Below are positions 1 to 10,870 of a DNA stretch of 64,000 nucleotides, in pieces. Source of the stretch: Methanobacterium bryantii. GTDB lineage: Archaea > Methanobacteriota > Methanobacteria > Methanobacteriales > Methanobacteriaceae. The translations under genes and the position numbers were made by a program. The stretch is from assembly GCF_002287175.1 (NCBI RefSeq), contig NZ_LMVM01000023.1, positions 248,001 to 312,000 on the forward strand. Direction: 5' to 3'. Under the pieces are notes generated by a model. The model was not told where the DNA came from. It worked only from the letters and a program-made list of their open reading frames with translations, and made no database searches. Within the stretch, counting starts at the first letter, position 1; each line of letters begins with the position of its first letter.

Positions 1-186
1 ACCAAAAATAAAGCCATTTTTCATTTTTTTTATGCCCATAGGTTTATATACCATCTGAAGCTAAAGTTTTTATTCCTAATCATACATACCATACTATAAA
101 GATGTATAAAATTAAACCAACTTACGAATTTTTATATACAAGAAACTTGATTTTTAACATTATATTTAACGCTGGAAGGTGTATTA

Positions 187-1308
187 GTGAAATTTAACAA
201 TGTAGCGCCTGATTCATATATAGTAGAGAAAAAAGTGCCGACAAGTCAAAACGGGCCTAAAAAAGAAGCCAAAGTTGTTGTCCTGCAGTCAGTTGGCTAT
301 CCATTCCTATGTAATCTGGTTGAAAGCCCAAAGATAGAGATAGTTAATAAAGAACTTTTTGAACTCTATGCAAGGGAACAATGGGAAGGTTATGAAGTTT
401 GCGAAGGCTCTTTTCTCTTTGATCAAAAACTATTACCTGATTACGCATTTAAAATAATAAAAGCTCATCCAAATAATTCCAAAATAACTGAAAATACTTC
501 AATATTCCTTATGGAAAATGAAGAAAACGAGGAAATCAAAAAAATAGAAACCAACGTTAAAATGGATGATGTAATTGGCCAGGAACGTGCCAAAACAAAA
601 TGTAAGATAATAATGAAATATATACAAGAGCCAGAGAAATTTAAAGAATGGGCTCCTCGAAACGTTCTTTTCTATGGACAGCCTGGGACAGGGAAAACAA
701 TGCTTGCAAAATCCCTTTCCAACGAACTCAAAGTTCCATTATTCCTTATAAAAGCTACAAGGCTTATAGGAGAGCATGTTGGAGATGGTGCAAGGCAAAT
801 ACACGAGCTATTTGAAGCTGCATCCCAATCAGCCCCTTCAGTTATATTTATAGATGAAATGGACGCCATTGGACTTGATAGGAAATACCAATCCCTTCGA
901 GGAGACGTTTCAGAAGTTGTGAATGCATTACTTACCGAAATGGATGGAATAGACCAGAATTACGGCGTAGTGACCATAGGTGCAACAAACAATCCACATC
1001 TGCTTGACTTTGCAATAAGAAGCCGTTTTGAAGAGGAAATAGAATTTGAGATCCCGGATAAAGACCAGAGACAGAGCATGCTTGAAAACTATATAAAAAC
1101 CATGCCTGTTGAAATGAAAGTAGACATTAAAAGGCTGGCAAATATCAGTAAAGGCATGTCTGGAAGGGACATAAAAGAGAGGTTATTAAAAACGGCACTT
1201 CACAAAGCAATTTCTGAGGATACTGATTTTGTAACATGGGATCATGTAGAATATGCCTTGAACTTATATAAAACTGAGAAAAACGAACCAAAACACATGT
1301 TCGCTTAA
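187..1308 (+). CDS. AAA+ ATPase (CDC48/FtsH/PAN-like single AAA module)
   Basis: A 373-residue single-module AAA ATPase. Walker A GQPGTGKT lies at about 164-171, Walker B IFIDEMDA at about 220-227, the sensor-1 asparagine in GATNNP near 268 and the arginine-finger RSR near 278-280, followed by a C-terminal lid. The first 120 residues match no domain I recognise and probably form a substrate or partner-binding region. The start is GTG, preceded by a GGAAGG-type ribosome site. By family it should be an ATP-driven unfoldase or remodelling enzyme. The substrate cannot be told, and no protease or partner gene is adjacent. The family call is firm; the role is open. Confidence 0.85.
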   Translation: MKFNNVAPDSYIVEKKVPTSQNGPKKEAKVVVLQSVGYPFLCNLVESPKIEIVNKELFELYAREQWEGYEVCEGSFLFDQKLLPDYAFKIIKAHPNNSKITENTSIFLMENEENEEIKKIETNVKMDDVIGQERAKTKCKIIMKYIQEPEKFKEWAPRNVLFYGQPGTGKTMLAKSLSNELKVPLFLIKATRLIGEHVGDGARQIHELFEAASQSAPSVIFIDEMDAIGLDRKYQSLRGDVSEVVNALLTEMDGIDQNYGVVTIGATNNPHLLDFAIRSRFEEEIEFEIPDKDQRQSMLENYIKTMPVEMKVDIKRLANISKGMSGRDIKERLLKTALHKAISEDTDFVTWDHVEYALNLYKTEKNEPKHMFA

Positions 1309-1480
1309 TTAAATAAAATTTAAAGAATGTTTTTAACATATAAACATTCTAATTTTCCTTATTTTTAAATAAATATTCTCATATTTTATCTCAGGCATCC
1401 TAAAATTCAACTAGAAAATCCAAATATTGATAAACATAATCATATCATATTGGATACAGTGTAATCAAGGATGTTCAATC

Positions 1481-2251
1481 ATGAGAATGCGTGAAATACT
1501 AGTAAATTCAGCAAAATATCCCTTATTAAATTTAAAATCACTTTTTTCATTGGGTTTTTTAATTTTAATTGGCAGTTTTTTGTTGAGCAGATATTTTGAT
1601 TCTAACCAGCTTTTCGGATACAAATTAGGTATCACAGGCACGATAATTATTATTTTACTGAGTTTTTTGTTATTGGCTATTACAACTATATTAGAATCAG
1701 GTTACACTTTCAAAATTATCGAAAAAAGTTTAACTGGGGCTAAAAAGCCTCCCAAATTAAATAATTTCATCTCTATGTTTAAACATGGGATTAATGAAAT
1801 AGTTATAGCAATTATATATTTTTTAATACCGCTCATTATTTTCATTGTGATTTTAGATGCAGTATTTACTCAAATAAACTTTGGACTACCATCATTTCCT
1901 GAAAATATCATAATTATGCTTATAATCCTTTTAGCATTCTTATTATTCATTTTTGATGTATTATTTACTGTAGCAATACCCCATATGGCCTTTAAAGGAG
2001 GTTCATTCATAGAAGCATTTAAATTGATTGAAATATCTAGAAAAATTAAACAAATAGGCTTGAAAAGACTATTAGTCGAGTATATAATTGTAATTTTAGG
2101 ATTAGTGGCAGTTGGATGGCCAATACTGCAAGAAATAATAGAATCCGCAAATATATTTGGTTTTGTGATTGCAGAACTCATAATTGCCCCTTATATCTTG
2201 ATATTCTATGCAAGATTTACTGCACTTATCTACAGATCCCATTCTTCTTAG
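1481..2251 (+). CDS. DUF4013-like multi-pass membrane protein
   Basis: A hydrophobic protein of 256 residues from the ATG at 1481, which has an AAGGA element about 10 bases upstream. An in-frame TTG further upstream has no such support. The N-terminus (MRMREILVNSAKYPLLN) followed by about six membrane helices resembles the DUF4013 family common in Methanobacteriales. The function is unknown. The gene stands alone after the AAA ATPase, with an AT-rich spacer on both sides. Confidence 0.7.
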   Translation: MRMREILVNSAKYPLLNLKSLFSLGFLILIGSFLLSRYFDSNQLFGYKLGITGTIIIILLSFLLLAITTILESGYTFKIIEKSLTGAKKPPKLNNFISMFKHGINEIVIAIIYFLIPLIIFIVILDAVFTQINFGLPSFPENIIIMLIILLAFLLFIFDVLFTVAIPHMAFKGGSFIEAFKLIEISRKIKQIGLKRLLVEYIIVILGLVAVGWPILQEIIESANIFGFVIAELIIAPYILIFYARFTALIYRSHSS

Positions 2252-2642
2252 ATATACATTAATTTCAATATTTCTCCTTGTTTCTACGCAGATGATTTAA
2301 TTGAAGATCTAGATAAAGCACTTTCAAGAGCTTAACAAGTTCAAACAGTAAAAATTAAAACACTTTTAATTTTTCTTAATTTACTTTTTATATGTAGAAT
2401 TCCAAATATAAGCCCACTAACAAATTTAAATTGTTCTTTTAATTTAAAATCCAGAACAAATTTTAAATTTCATAGATATCTTGATTTAAGTGAAAAAAAC
2501 AATCAATCATTATATAGATTAATTTCTTTAAATTAATAGTAATTTTGATTAAAGCCCATGAACTAGTTATTATTGCAAAATAAAGATTATGAAAATGAAT
2601 ATTCAATTATAACAAATTATTTTTAAAACTGGAGGAATTTTA
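2252..2642. other. Intergenic region, 391 bp, AT-rich
   Basis: The stretch between the membrane protein and thiI is very AT-rich. It contains a possible 3' gene remnant at 2287-2334, listed separately, and the thiI leader with a GGAGGAATTTTA ribosome site directly before 2643. I see no RNA gene or clear operator here. Confidence 0.6.
2287..2334 (+). pseudogene. Possible 3' remnant of a Cys/Met metabolism PLP enzyme gene
   Basis: Fifteen codons and a stop read YADDLIEDLDKALSRA. This closely resembles the C-terminal tail of the cystathionine gamma-synthase/O-acetylhomoserine sulfhydrylase family; the intact metY in this window ends [14 protein letters not shown]. No upstream coding sequence continues in frame. 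I infer a deleted paralogue, but the match is short and could be chance. Confidence 0.35.
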
Positions 2643-3794
2643 ATGGATTATGATCTTATAATTGTAAGATATGGGGAAATCGGTGTTAAAAGCCCTAAAG
2701 TAAGGCGCAGGTTTGAAAACAAGCTCATATCTAACATAAAACGCAAACTAAAATGCGAAATAGATATAAACCAGGGCAGGATATTTCTATATCCTGAAAA
2801 TTTTAATGATGCACGCGAAGTATTGAGTAAAACAATAGGCATAGTATCATTCAGCCCCGCAGTATCTACAGAAACTGATTTTGACATTATTGAGGAAACT
2901 GTTAACAAATATGTAAAAAATTTAATATCTGAAGGTTCTTTCTCCCCAGAAAACTCATTTGCAATAAGATGCAGAAGAGTGGGAACACATGAATTTTCAA
3001 GCCATGAAATGGCAGGATTCTGCGGTTCAGTAGTAGTTAAAGCTACAGGTGCGCCTGTTGATTTAAGTAATCCAGATTTAGCACTCTTTGTGGAAGTTAG
3101 AGATAATAAAACTTACGTCTACCACGAAAAGATTCAAGGAATAGGCGGCCTTCCTATTGGAACCCAGGGCAAAGTTATTGCACTTTTATCCGGAGGTATT
3201 GATTCTCCAGTTGCAGCATTTTTAATGATGAAAAGGGGTGTTGAAGTTATAGCGCTCCATTTCAACAACTATCCCTACACTGGAAAATCCAATGAAAAAG
3301 TACTTAAAATTGTTGACAAGCTCAATGAATACTCGCCAACACCTATTAAATTTTACGAAGCAGGATACGGAGAATACCTCAAAAAATGCATTGAAGACGC
3401 ACCTATCCGTTTAACATGCGTCCTGTGTAAAAGCGGTATGTACAGAATCGCTGAAGAAATCGCTGAAAAAGAAGGTGCCCTTGCAATCGTTGATGGGAGC
3501 AGCTTAGGGCAGGTGGCATCACAGACCCTGCCAAACATACTTGCAACAAGGTATCCAACCAGCATGCCTGTTTTAAGCCCTCTAATTGGGCTGGATAAGA
3601 TCGAAATTGAAGAGATAGGGAAAAAAATAGGCACACTTGATATTTCTATACTTCCAGCGCCGGAATGTACAGCAGTTCCACAGTACCCTGAGACAAATGC
3701 AAAACTGGATAAAGTTTTAGAGGTACTTGATGAAATTAACTTTGATGCGGAAGTTAAAAAAGTTGTTTCTTCTATTAAAGATAGGGAATCTTAA
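2643..3794 (+). CDS. thiI: tRNA 4-thiouridine synthase ThiI (archaeal Fe-S type)
   Basis: ThiI adenylates U8 of tRNA and directs its thiolation. The 383 residues hold an N-terminal ferredoxin-like and THUMP region (about 1-165) and a PP-loop ATPase with LLSGGIDSP at about 181-189. Cys259, Cys262 (TCVLCK) and Cys342 (PECTAVP) match the three cysteines that bind an iron-sulfur cluster in methanogen ThiI. There is no rhodanese domain, consistent with use of free sulfide as sulfur donor, as described for methanogens. The ATG at 2643 follows a strong GGAGG. It opens the sulfur-metabolism neighbourhood. Confidence 0.93.
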   Translation: MDYDLIIVRYGEIGVKSPKVRRRFENKLISNIKRKLKCEIDINQGRIFLYPENFNDAREVLSKTIGIVSFSPAVSTETDFDIIEETVNKYVKNLISEGSFSPENSFAIRCRRVGTHEFSSHEMAGFCGSVVVKATGAPVDLSNPDLALFVEVRDNKTYVYHEKIQGIGGLPIGTQGKVIALLSGGIDSPVAAFLMMKRGVEVIALHFNNYPYTGKSNEKVLKIVDKLNEYSPTPIKFYEAGYGEYLKKCIEDAPIRLTCVLCKSGMYRIAEEIAEKEGALAIVDGSSLGQVASQTLPNILATRYPTSMPVLSPLIGLDKIEIEEIGKKIGTLDISILPAPECTAVPQYPETNAKLDKVLEVLDEINFDAEVKKVVSSIKDRES

Positions 3795-3898
3795 TAATAA
3801 ACTATTAAATTCGCTATAAAATTTATTTCTTTTTTTACAATATTACTGATTTAAATCACTCCAATCACCTATTCTGGAGCTAAAACCTTATCACAATA

Positions 3899-3906
3899 CT
3901 TATATG
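3899..3906 (+). promoter_or_regulatory. TATA box of thi4
   Basis: CTTATATG sits directly before the two palindromic operator-like sites and about 50 bases before the thi4 start. This places the expected transcription start (about 25 bases downstream) inside the second palindrome, an arrangement typical of archaeal repression. Confidence 0.5.
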
Positions 3907-3933
3907 TAACGATTGTTATATAACTATTGTTAA
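3906..3933. promoter_or_regulatory. Tandem AAC-N4-GTT operators upstream of thi4
   Basis: Two palindromes lie side by side: GTAACGATTGTTAT at 3906-3919 and TAACTATTGTTA at 3921-3932, with cores 14 bases apart centre to centre. They follow the TATA box and share the core AAC-N4-GTT with the other sites in this window. I infer binding of a dimeric repressor at adjacent helical positions. Confidence 0.65.
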
Positions 3934-3954
3934 GAAAAAATGGGGATATTAAAA

Positions 3955-4776
3955 ATGGAAATATTTGCAAAAATATCTGAAAAAGATGTAACAAAGGCGA
4001 TCGTAGAAGGATTTGCCGAAGAATTTATAGACTACATTGAAAGTGACGTAATCATCGTTGGTGCGGGCCCAAGCGGGCTTGTAGCTGCTAAAAAACTTGC
4101 AGAAAGCGGCGTTAAAACACTCTTAATTGAAAGCAATAATTATTTAGGCGGAGGTTTCTGGATAGGTGGTTACCTCATGAACAAGCTGACTGTAAGGGCA
4201 CCCGGCCAAAAAATCTTTGATGAAATAGGAGTGCCATACAAAGAAGTAAAAGAAGGGCTGTTCGTTGCAGATGGGCCCCACGCATGTTCTAAATTAATAG
4301 CAAGTGCAATGGACGCAGGAGCTAAAGTAATTAACATGACCAAATTCGATGATGTTGTTGTTCGTGAAGGCCGTGTCAGCGGTACCGTTATAAACTGGAC
4401 ACCAGTTTCTGCACTTCCAAGGGCAATAACCTGTGTTGACCCTGTTGCAGTAGAATCAAAGATCGTAATAGACGCAACTGGACACGATGCAGTGGTTGTA
4501 AAATCCTTAGAAAAAAGGGGACTTGTAGATATAGCTGGATTTGAGGGCATGTGGGTTGAAAAATCAGAAGATGCAGTTGTTGAAAACACCAAAGAAGTCT
4601 ACCCTGGACTATATGTAACTGGTATGTCTGTTGCAGCCACCTTCGGTCAGCCAAGAATGGGCCCTACCTTCGGAGGAATGCTTCTATCAGGTGAAAAAGT
4701 TGCTGAATTGATTATAGAAAAACTAAAAGGTAATGAAAGCTCCAAAACAAGTGAAACTGCAGCTATCAGCAAATGA
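3955..4776 (+). CDS. thi4: Thi4-type thiazole synthase (ADP-thiazole synthase)
   Basis: This enzyme makes the thiazole half of thiamine from NAD, glycine and sulfur. A Rossmann motif [14 protein letters not shown] is near the N-terminus, then the conserved GGGFWIGG and C-terminal [19 protein letters not shown] segments. The ATG at 3955 follows GGGGAT at 3942-3947 and is preferred to the ATG at 3940. At residue 160 (165 from the earlier start) the motif TCVDP carries Cys where, as I recall, the Methanocaldococcus enzyme has His and the yeast suicide enzyme has Cys205. Two palindromic operators overlap the promoter. The family is certain; catalytic versus suicide mode is open. Confidence 0.92.
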   Translation: MEIFAKISEKDVTKAIVEGFAEEFIDYIESDVIIVGAGPSGLVAAKKLAESGVKTLLIESNNYLGGGFWIGGYLMNKLTVRAPGQKIFDEIGVPYKEVKEGLFVADGPHACSKLIASAMDAGAKVINMTKFDDVVVREGRVSGTVINWTPVSALPRAITCVDPVAVESKIVIDATGHDAVVVKSLEKRGLVDIAGFEGMWVEKSEDAVVENTKEVYPGLYVTGMSVAATFGQPRMGPTFGGMLLSGEKVAELIIEKLKGNESSKTSETAAISK

Positions 4777-4870
4777 ATTGGATATAAGATGGCCTAATGC
4801 CATTTAACTTTTTTTAAATCGTATAAATCAAATATAAAATCTTATTTTTACAACAAATCTGGTTGATATT

Positions 4871-5308
4871 ATGGCAGGCAGAATTATAGCAGTTTGCACA
4901 AGTGAAAAGAAACAGACGAAGAAAATAAATGTTGGAGATGCATGTCTTAAGGAGGACTACGGTATTGCTGGTGATGCTCACAGCAGCAGCGATACACACA
5001 GGCAGATCAGCTTACTTGCAGTTGAAAGTATCAATAAAATGAGAGACATTGGGTTGAATGTGAATCCTGGAGATTTTGCTGAAAACTTAACTACTGAAGG
5101 AATCAATCTTGTGTCGTTACCCGTAGGTACAACCATATCTGTAGGGGAAAAAGTAGTTCTTGAGATAACTCAAATTGGTAAAGAATGCCATACCCGCTGC
5201 GCTATTTATTATCAAGCTGGCGACTGCGTAATGCCAAAAGAAGGTATTTTTGCAAGGGTATTAACTGGAGGAAGGGTCAAAATAATGGATAAAATAGAAA
5301 TAATTTAA
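4871..5308 (+). CDS. MOSC domain protein
   Basis: A stand-alone MOSC domain of 145 residues, with GIAGDAHS near the N-terminus and the conserved Cys region GKECHTRCAIYYQAGDC towards the C-terminus. MOSC proteins act in molybdenum-cofactor sulfuration or sulfur delivery, and in some archaea in molybdopterin maturation. No operator palindrome is visible upstream. It ends before a hairpin and lies convergent to nifU. The specific reaction is unknown. Confidence 0.85.
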   Translation: MAGRIIAVCTSEKKQTKKINVGDACLKEDYGIAGDAHSSSDTHRQISLLAVESINKMRDIGLNVNPGDFAENLTTEGINLVSLPVGTTISVGEKVVLEITQIGKECHTRCAIYYQAGDCVMPKEGIFARVLTGGRVKIMDKIEII

Positions 5309-5321
5309 ATCCCTCAAACAT

Positions 5322-5352
5322 GAAACATTCAAAAACCGAAGGTTTTTGAAAT
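5322..5352. terminator. Hairpin between convergent MOSC and nifU genes
   Basis: The palindrome TTCAAAAACCGAAGGTTTTTGAA lies in the convergent spacer. It could end transcription on both strands, or be a single member of the hairpin family seen elsewhere in the window. Confidence 0.45.
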
Positions 5353-5387
5353 ATTTTGTAAACATTTTCAAGTGAAGGAAAAGTTTT

Positions 5388-5804
5388 CTATTTGCCACAG
5401 GAGCAAATATCCTTACATCTATCTCCAGGTTTCTTTTCTCCCATCTTTTCCTTGTAATTATCAATTGCGGCGTGTAATGCATCTGCAGCAAGGTTTGAGC
5501 AGTGCATCTTAACTGGTGGAAGACCTTCAAGCTCATCTGCAACATCATTTCTTGTAATTGCCAGGGCTTCTTCGATTGTTTTTCCTACTGCCATTTCAGT
5601 TATCATACTGCTTGTTGCAATAGCTGCCCCGCAACCGAATGTTTTGAATTTAACATCTTCAATGACATTGTCTTTAACTTTAATATAAATAGTCATTAAA
5701 TCTCCGCAAGTAGGGTTTCCTACGGTTCCAACACCATCTGCATCTTCTATTTCACCAACATTTCTTGGATTTTGAAAATGGTCCATTACCTTATCACTAT
5801 ACAT
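5388..5804 (-). CDS. nifU: NifU/IscU-like Fe-S cluster scaffold
   Basis: A 138-residue IscU-type scaffold on which Fe-S clusters are assembled. The three ligand cysteines are at 33 (NPTCGD), 58 (FGCGAA) and 102 (MHCSNLA), with the conserved Asp35. The C-terminus carries an extra cysteine-rich tail (RCKDICSCGK) beyond the usual IscU end, which could bind metal. It lies 27 bases downstream of nifS on the same strand, forming a desulfurase-scaffold pair. Confidence 0.92.
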   Translation of the reverse strand: MYSDKVMDHFQNPRNVGEIEDADGVGTVGNPTCGDLMTIYIKVKDNVIEDVKFKTFGCGAAIATSSMITEMAVGKTIEEALAITRNDVADELEGLPPVKMHCSNLAADALHAAIDNYKEKMGEKKPGDRCKDICSCGK

Positions 5805-5831
5805 ACAATCAACCTCTACACCTAAATTAAT

Positions 5832-7010
5832 TCATTCTCTCCTTTCTGCTCCAGGTATCTCGCACCAAAGCGGAGAAAGTTTTCTAAGGGTCTCAACTAC
5901 TTCTTTAACTGCAGTTATAACGTAATCTACTTCTTCTTCAGTGTTTTCTTTTCCAAGTGTCAAACGCAGAGATCCATGTGCTTCAACATGTTCTAAACCA
6001 AGTGCTATTAAAACATGTGACGGCTCTAGGCTCTTTGAAGAACATGCAGAACCAGTTGAAGCAGCTACTCCTTTTGAATCAAGGTGCAATACCAATGATT
6101 CGCCTTCAATACCCGTAAATCTTAAATTTACGTTGTTTGGAAGCCTTTTTGTTCTGTGTCCATCCAGGTAAGATTGTTCTATTGAATTCAGTATTCCATC
6201 TATTAATTTGTCCCTTAAATTTGTTATATATTTCGTATCTTCCAGCAGGTTTTTTTCTGCAAGTTCGCACGCTTTACCAAGTCCAACAATTCCTGAAACG
6301 TTTTCTGTTCCTGGCCTTAATCCTTTTTCATGCCCCCCTCCATGAATTATAGGTTCTAATCTAACCCCTTTTTTAACATATAATGCTCCAATTCCCTTTG
6401 GGCCATAAACTTTATGCGCTGAAAGGGATAGCATGTCTACATTCATTTTTTCCACATTTACTGGAATTTTACCAACGGTCTGTACAGCGTCAGTGTGGAA
6501 ATAAATTTTATTTTCCCTTGCTATCTTACCAATTTCCGCTATTGGTTGGATGGTTCCAATTTCATTGTTGGCGTGCATGATTGTAATAAGAATAGTTTTG
6601 TCAGTTATTGCATCTTCCAGATCAGATATTTTGACAATTCCATCTTCGTAAACAGGGAGATAAGTAACCTCAAACCCATTTTTTTCTAAATACTTACATG
6701 TTTCCCTTACTGCAGGGTGTTCTATAGCACTTGTAATTATGTGATTTCCCTTATTTTTCAGGCGGTATACAGTACCTTTAATTGCGATATTATCTGATTC
6801 AGTACCGCCGCTTGTAAAAATAACTTCTTCAGGTTTTGCCCCTATTAAAGAAGCAACCTGTTCTCTTGCAGCTTCCATAGCTTTTCTTGCGTCCCTACCC
6901 AATGAATATAGAGTAGATGCATTTCCAAAATTATCAACAAAATAGGGCTTCATCGCCTCAAATACTTCGGGATCAACTGGTGATGTAGCTGAATGATCCA
7001 TATAAATCAT
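5832..7010 (-). CDS. nifS: Cysteine desulfurase NifS
   Basis: A PLP-dependent class V aminotransferase-fold enzyme of 392 residues that removes sulfur from cysteine and passes it to NifU. The PLP lysine is in SLSAHKVYGPKG and the catalytic cysteine loop is STGSACSSKSLEPSHV. The length is normal for group I NifS. The ATG at 7010 is preceded on the coding strand by AGGTGAAATA. Many methanogens lack cysteine desulfurase, so it fits the cysteine-centred sulfur metabolism around it. No AAC-N4-GTT site is visible in its 200-base upstream spacer. Confidence 0.95.
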   Translation of the reverse strand: MIYMDHSATSPVDPEVFEAMKPYFVDNFGNASTLYSLGRDARKAMEAAREQVASLIGAKPEEVIFTSGGTESDNIAIKGTVYRLKNKGNHIITSAIEHPAVRETCKYLEKNGFEVTYLPVYEDGIVKISDLEDAITDKTILITIMHANNEIGTIQPIAEIGKIARENKIYFHTDAVQTVGKIPVNVEKMNVDMLSLSAHKVYGPKGIGALYVKKGVRLEPIIHGGGHEKGLRPGTENVSGIVGLGKACELAEKNLLEDTKYITNLRDKLIDGILNSIEQSYLDGHRTKRLPNNVNLRFTGIEGESLVLHLDSKGVAASTGSACSSKSLEPSHVLIALGLEHVEAHGSLRLTLGKENTEEEVDYVITAVKEVVETLRKLSPLWCEIPGAERRE

Positions 7011-7209
7011 TATTTCACCTCAATTTTTTTAAAATACTACGTATTTCCTAACATCATATTTATTACAAATCAATTTAAGTATAATATGGACGCTTTGTGA
7101 TGATCAACCTTTTTAAAATCACGGCTGTAAAATTGAAGGTTTTGTAAGGTCATATCATCATAAATTGCTTAATTAATATATGAAATTTGATTATGTTAAA
7201 TTTTTTTAA

Positions 7210-8694
7210 TCAGTCCCGGGCCATCAACGTACTGATATGATCAGTTGTTATAATTCCAATGACCCTCTTACCCCCATCAACTACTGGAAGAGAAGATATA
7301 TTATATCTTTTCATTTTCTCAGCTGCAAGTTCTATATAGTCTTCAGGACAAGCCGTTATGACATCTTTTGTCATTATTTCGTCTAATTTACTGCATTTTA
7401 AAGCAACTGCCTTAGATATATCCCATGCAGTTACTATGCCTATTAATCTATTATCCCCTGCTATAACTGGCAAGTGTGTAACCTTTTCCTCAAGCATAAG
7501 TTTAGCTGCCTCATCTATACTTGCCCCCTCACTTATTTTAGCAGCCATAGGAGTCATAACATCGCCAACAAGAATTTCAGAAAGGAACCCATTTATGATA
7601 TAATTTAACTGACCTGACTCCAGCAGGAAAGCATCGTGCCCATATGGCGATTTAATTTCATGATAGTTTACATCTATATCATTTGCAGTCAAAGCCATAA
7701 CAATTTCTTTTGATTGGGCAGGTGGATAAAGCCAGTCCGAATCTACTGAAATAACCAGGAATTTAGTCTTTACATCCTTAAACCCTTCAGCTAAAGATCC
7801 ATTTGCAGTTAAATCAAAGTAATCCATGGCTTTTGTTACATAAAGGTAAGTATTTGCATCAAACCTTTTAACAAATGAGTTACCCTGGTAATGAAGGTAG
7901 CTTTCTACCTGAAAATCCATTGATAAATCGAACCCATATTTTTCTTTATCCTGAAGTCTTCTGCCAAATTTTTGATACATTGATTCATAGCTGAGATATG
8001 TGATATGCCCTATCATCCGGGCAAGGCTTAAACCTTCTTTTGGGGCTTCTCCAGAGTAGTATGAACCTGCATTCCATTTTGGATCAGAGATTATTGCCTG
8101 CCTGCCCACTTCATTAAATGCAATTTGCTGTGGGGCAGACCTGGCCGCTGTAGCTATCGGAATAGCCAGTTTGACCATATCCGGATAAGAAATACACCAC
8201 TGCAGTACCTGCATCCCACCCATTGATCCACCTACAACTGCAAAAAGTTGGTTAATTCCAAGATGATCTATCAATTTTTTCTGGGCTTCTACCATGTCTG
8301 AAAGGGTAATAATTGGAAAGTCAAGTCCATAAGGCTTTCCAGTTTCAGGATTAATTGATGACGGGCCAGTTGAACCTTTACAACCCCCAATAACATTAGA
8401 ACAGATAATAAAGTATTTTTCAGTATCCAAACATTTACCAGGTCCGATTATGATATCCCACCAGCCGGGCTTCTTATCTCCTTCATGCCACCCTGCAGCA
8501 TGGGCATCTCCAGAAAGTGCATGACAAATAAGGATAGCATTACTTTTCTCTTTGTTCAATTTACCATAGGTTTCGTATGCTACTTTAACTTCTTTAAGCT
8601 TGCTCCCGCCTTCTAAAATTAAATCATCTGGAAAAATGAAATACTGTGTTTCAACAAGCCCAACTGATTCTTTTTTCATTTTCTTAAATCCCAT
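7210..8694 (-). CDS. metX: Homoserine O-acetyltransferase MetX fused to a CBS pair
   Basis: MetX acetylates homoserine for methionine synthesis. The alpha/beta-hydrolase part (about 1-375) shows the nucleophile elbow GGSMGGMQ, the acid in SVDSDWLYP and the histidine in YGHDAF. It is followed by two CBS domains (from about [10 protein letters not shown] to the C-terminus), giving 494 residues. CBS pairs usually sense adenosyl ligands such as SAM, so feedback control by an end product is plausible but inferred. It lies about 56 bases downstream of metY and is probably co-transcribed with it. Confidence 0.92.
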   Translation of the reverse strand: MGFKKMKKESVGLVETQYFIFPDDLILEGGSKLKEVKVAYETYGKLNKEKSNAILICHALSGDAHAAGWHEGDKKPGWWDIIIGPGKCLDTEKYFIICSNVIGGCKGSTGPSSINPETGKPYGLDFPIITLSDMVEAQKKLIDHLGINQLFAVVGGSMGGMQVLQWCISYPDMVKLAIPIATAARSAPQQIAFNEVGRQAIISDPKWNAGSYYSGEAPKEGLSLARMIGHITYLSYESMYQKFGRRLQDKEKYGFDLSMDFQVESYLHYQGNSFVKRFDANTYLYVTKAMDYFDLTANGSLAEGFKDVKTKFLVISVDSDWLYPPAQSKEIVMALTANDIDVNYHEIKSPYGHDAFLLESGQLNYIINGFLSEILVGDVMTPMAAKISEGASIDEAAKLMLEEKVTHLPVIAGDNRLIGIVTAWDISKAVALKCSKLDEIMTKDVITACPEDYIELAAEKMKRYNISSLPVVDGGKRVIGIITTDHISTLMARD

Positions 8695-8750
8695 AATATT
8701 TGTATGTCCAAATGATATTAAATCAATTTGGACAATGGAAATCTCTTAAT

Positions 8751-10146
<1,396 letters not shown>

Positions 10147-10246
10147 CCTCCTGCATAGGTTATCCCTAATTTAAATAGATTTAAACTCTCAAAAGCTATA
10201 TTTAAAGATTATAACTAGCATTTTTAGAGGCCTACGATCAAATCAC

Positions 10247-10262
10247 TATAACAATTGTTATA
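10247..10262. promoter_or_regulatory. Perfect palindromic operator upstream of metY-metX
   Basis: TATAACAATTGTTATA is a perfect 16-base palindrome. On the minus strand it lies just downstream of a TATA-like TTAAATATA (about 10261-10269), so the expected start of transcription is near 10237, giving a leader of roughly 180 bases before metY. Confidence 0.65.
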
Positions 10263-10396
10263 TTTAATAACTACCTTCTTATTATTTAAGGTTTGCCCAT
10301 TTTTAAGCAAATAGGAATATACCAAACCATTCTACTCCAATCATAGTAAAACTAAATTTATTATGAACTACAGAATAGTTATCAGCTTTGGTAAAG

Positions 10397-10418
10397 TATT
10401 TATATAACAATCGTTAAC
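10397..10418 (+). promoter_or_regulatory. TATA box and operator of tRNA-Cys
   Basis: A TATA box (ATTTATATA, 10398-10406) runs directly into the palindrome TATAACAATCGTTAAC (10403-10418), 26 bases before the tRNA-Cys gene. This is the same operator as at thi4 and metY, in front of a tRNA gene. Confidence 0.6.
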
Positions 10419-10443
10419 TTAATAACTAAGCCAAAATATTTTT

Positions 10444-10870
<427 letters not shown>

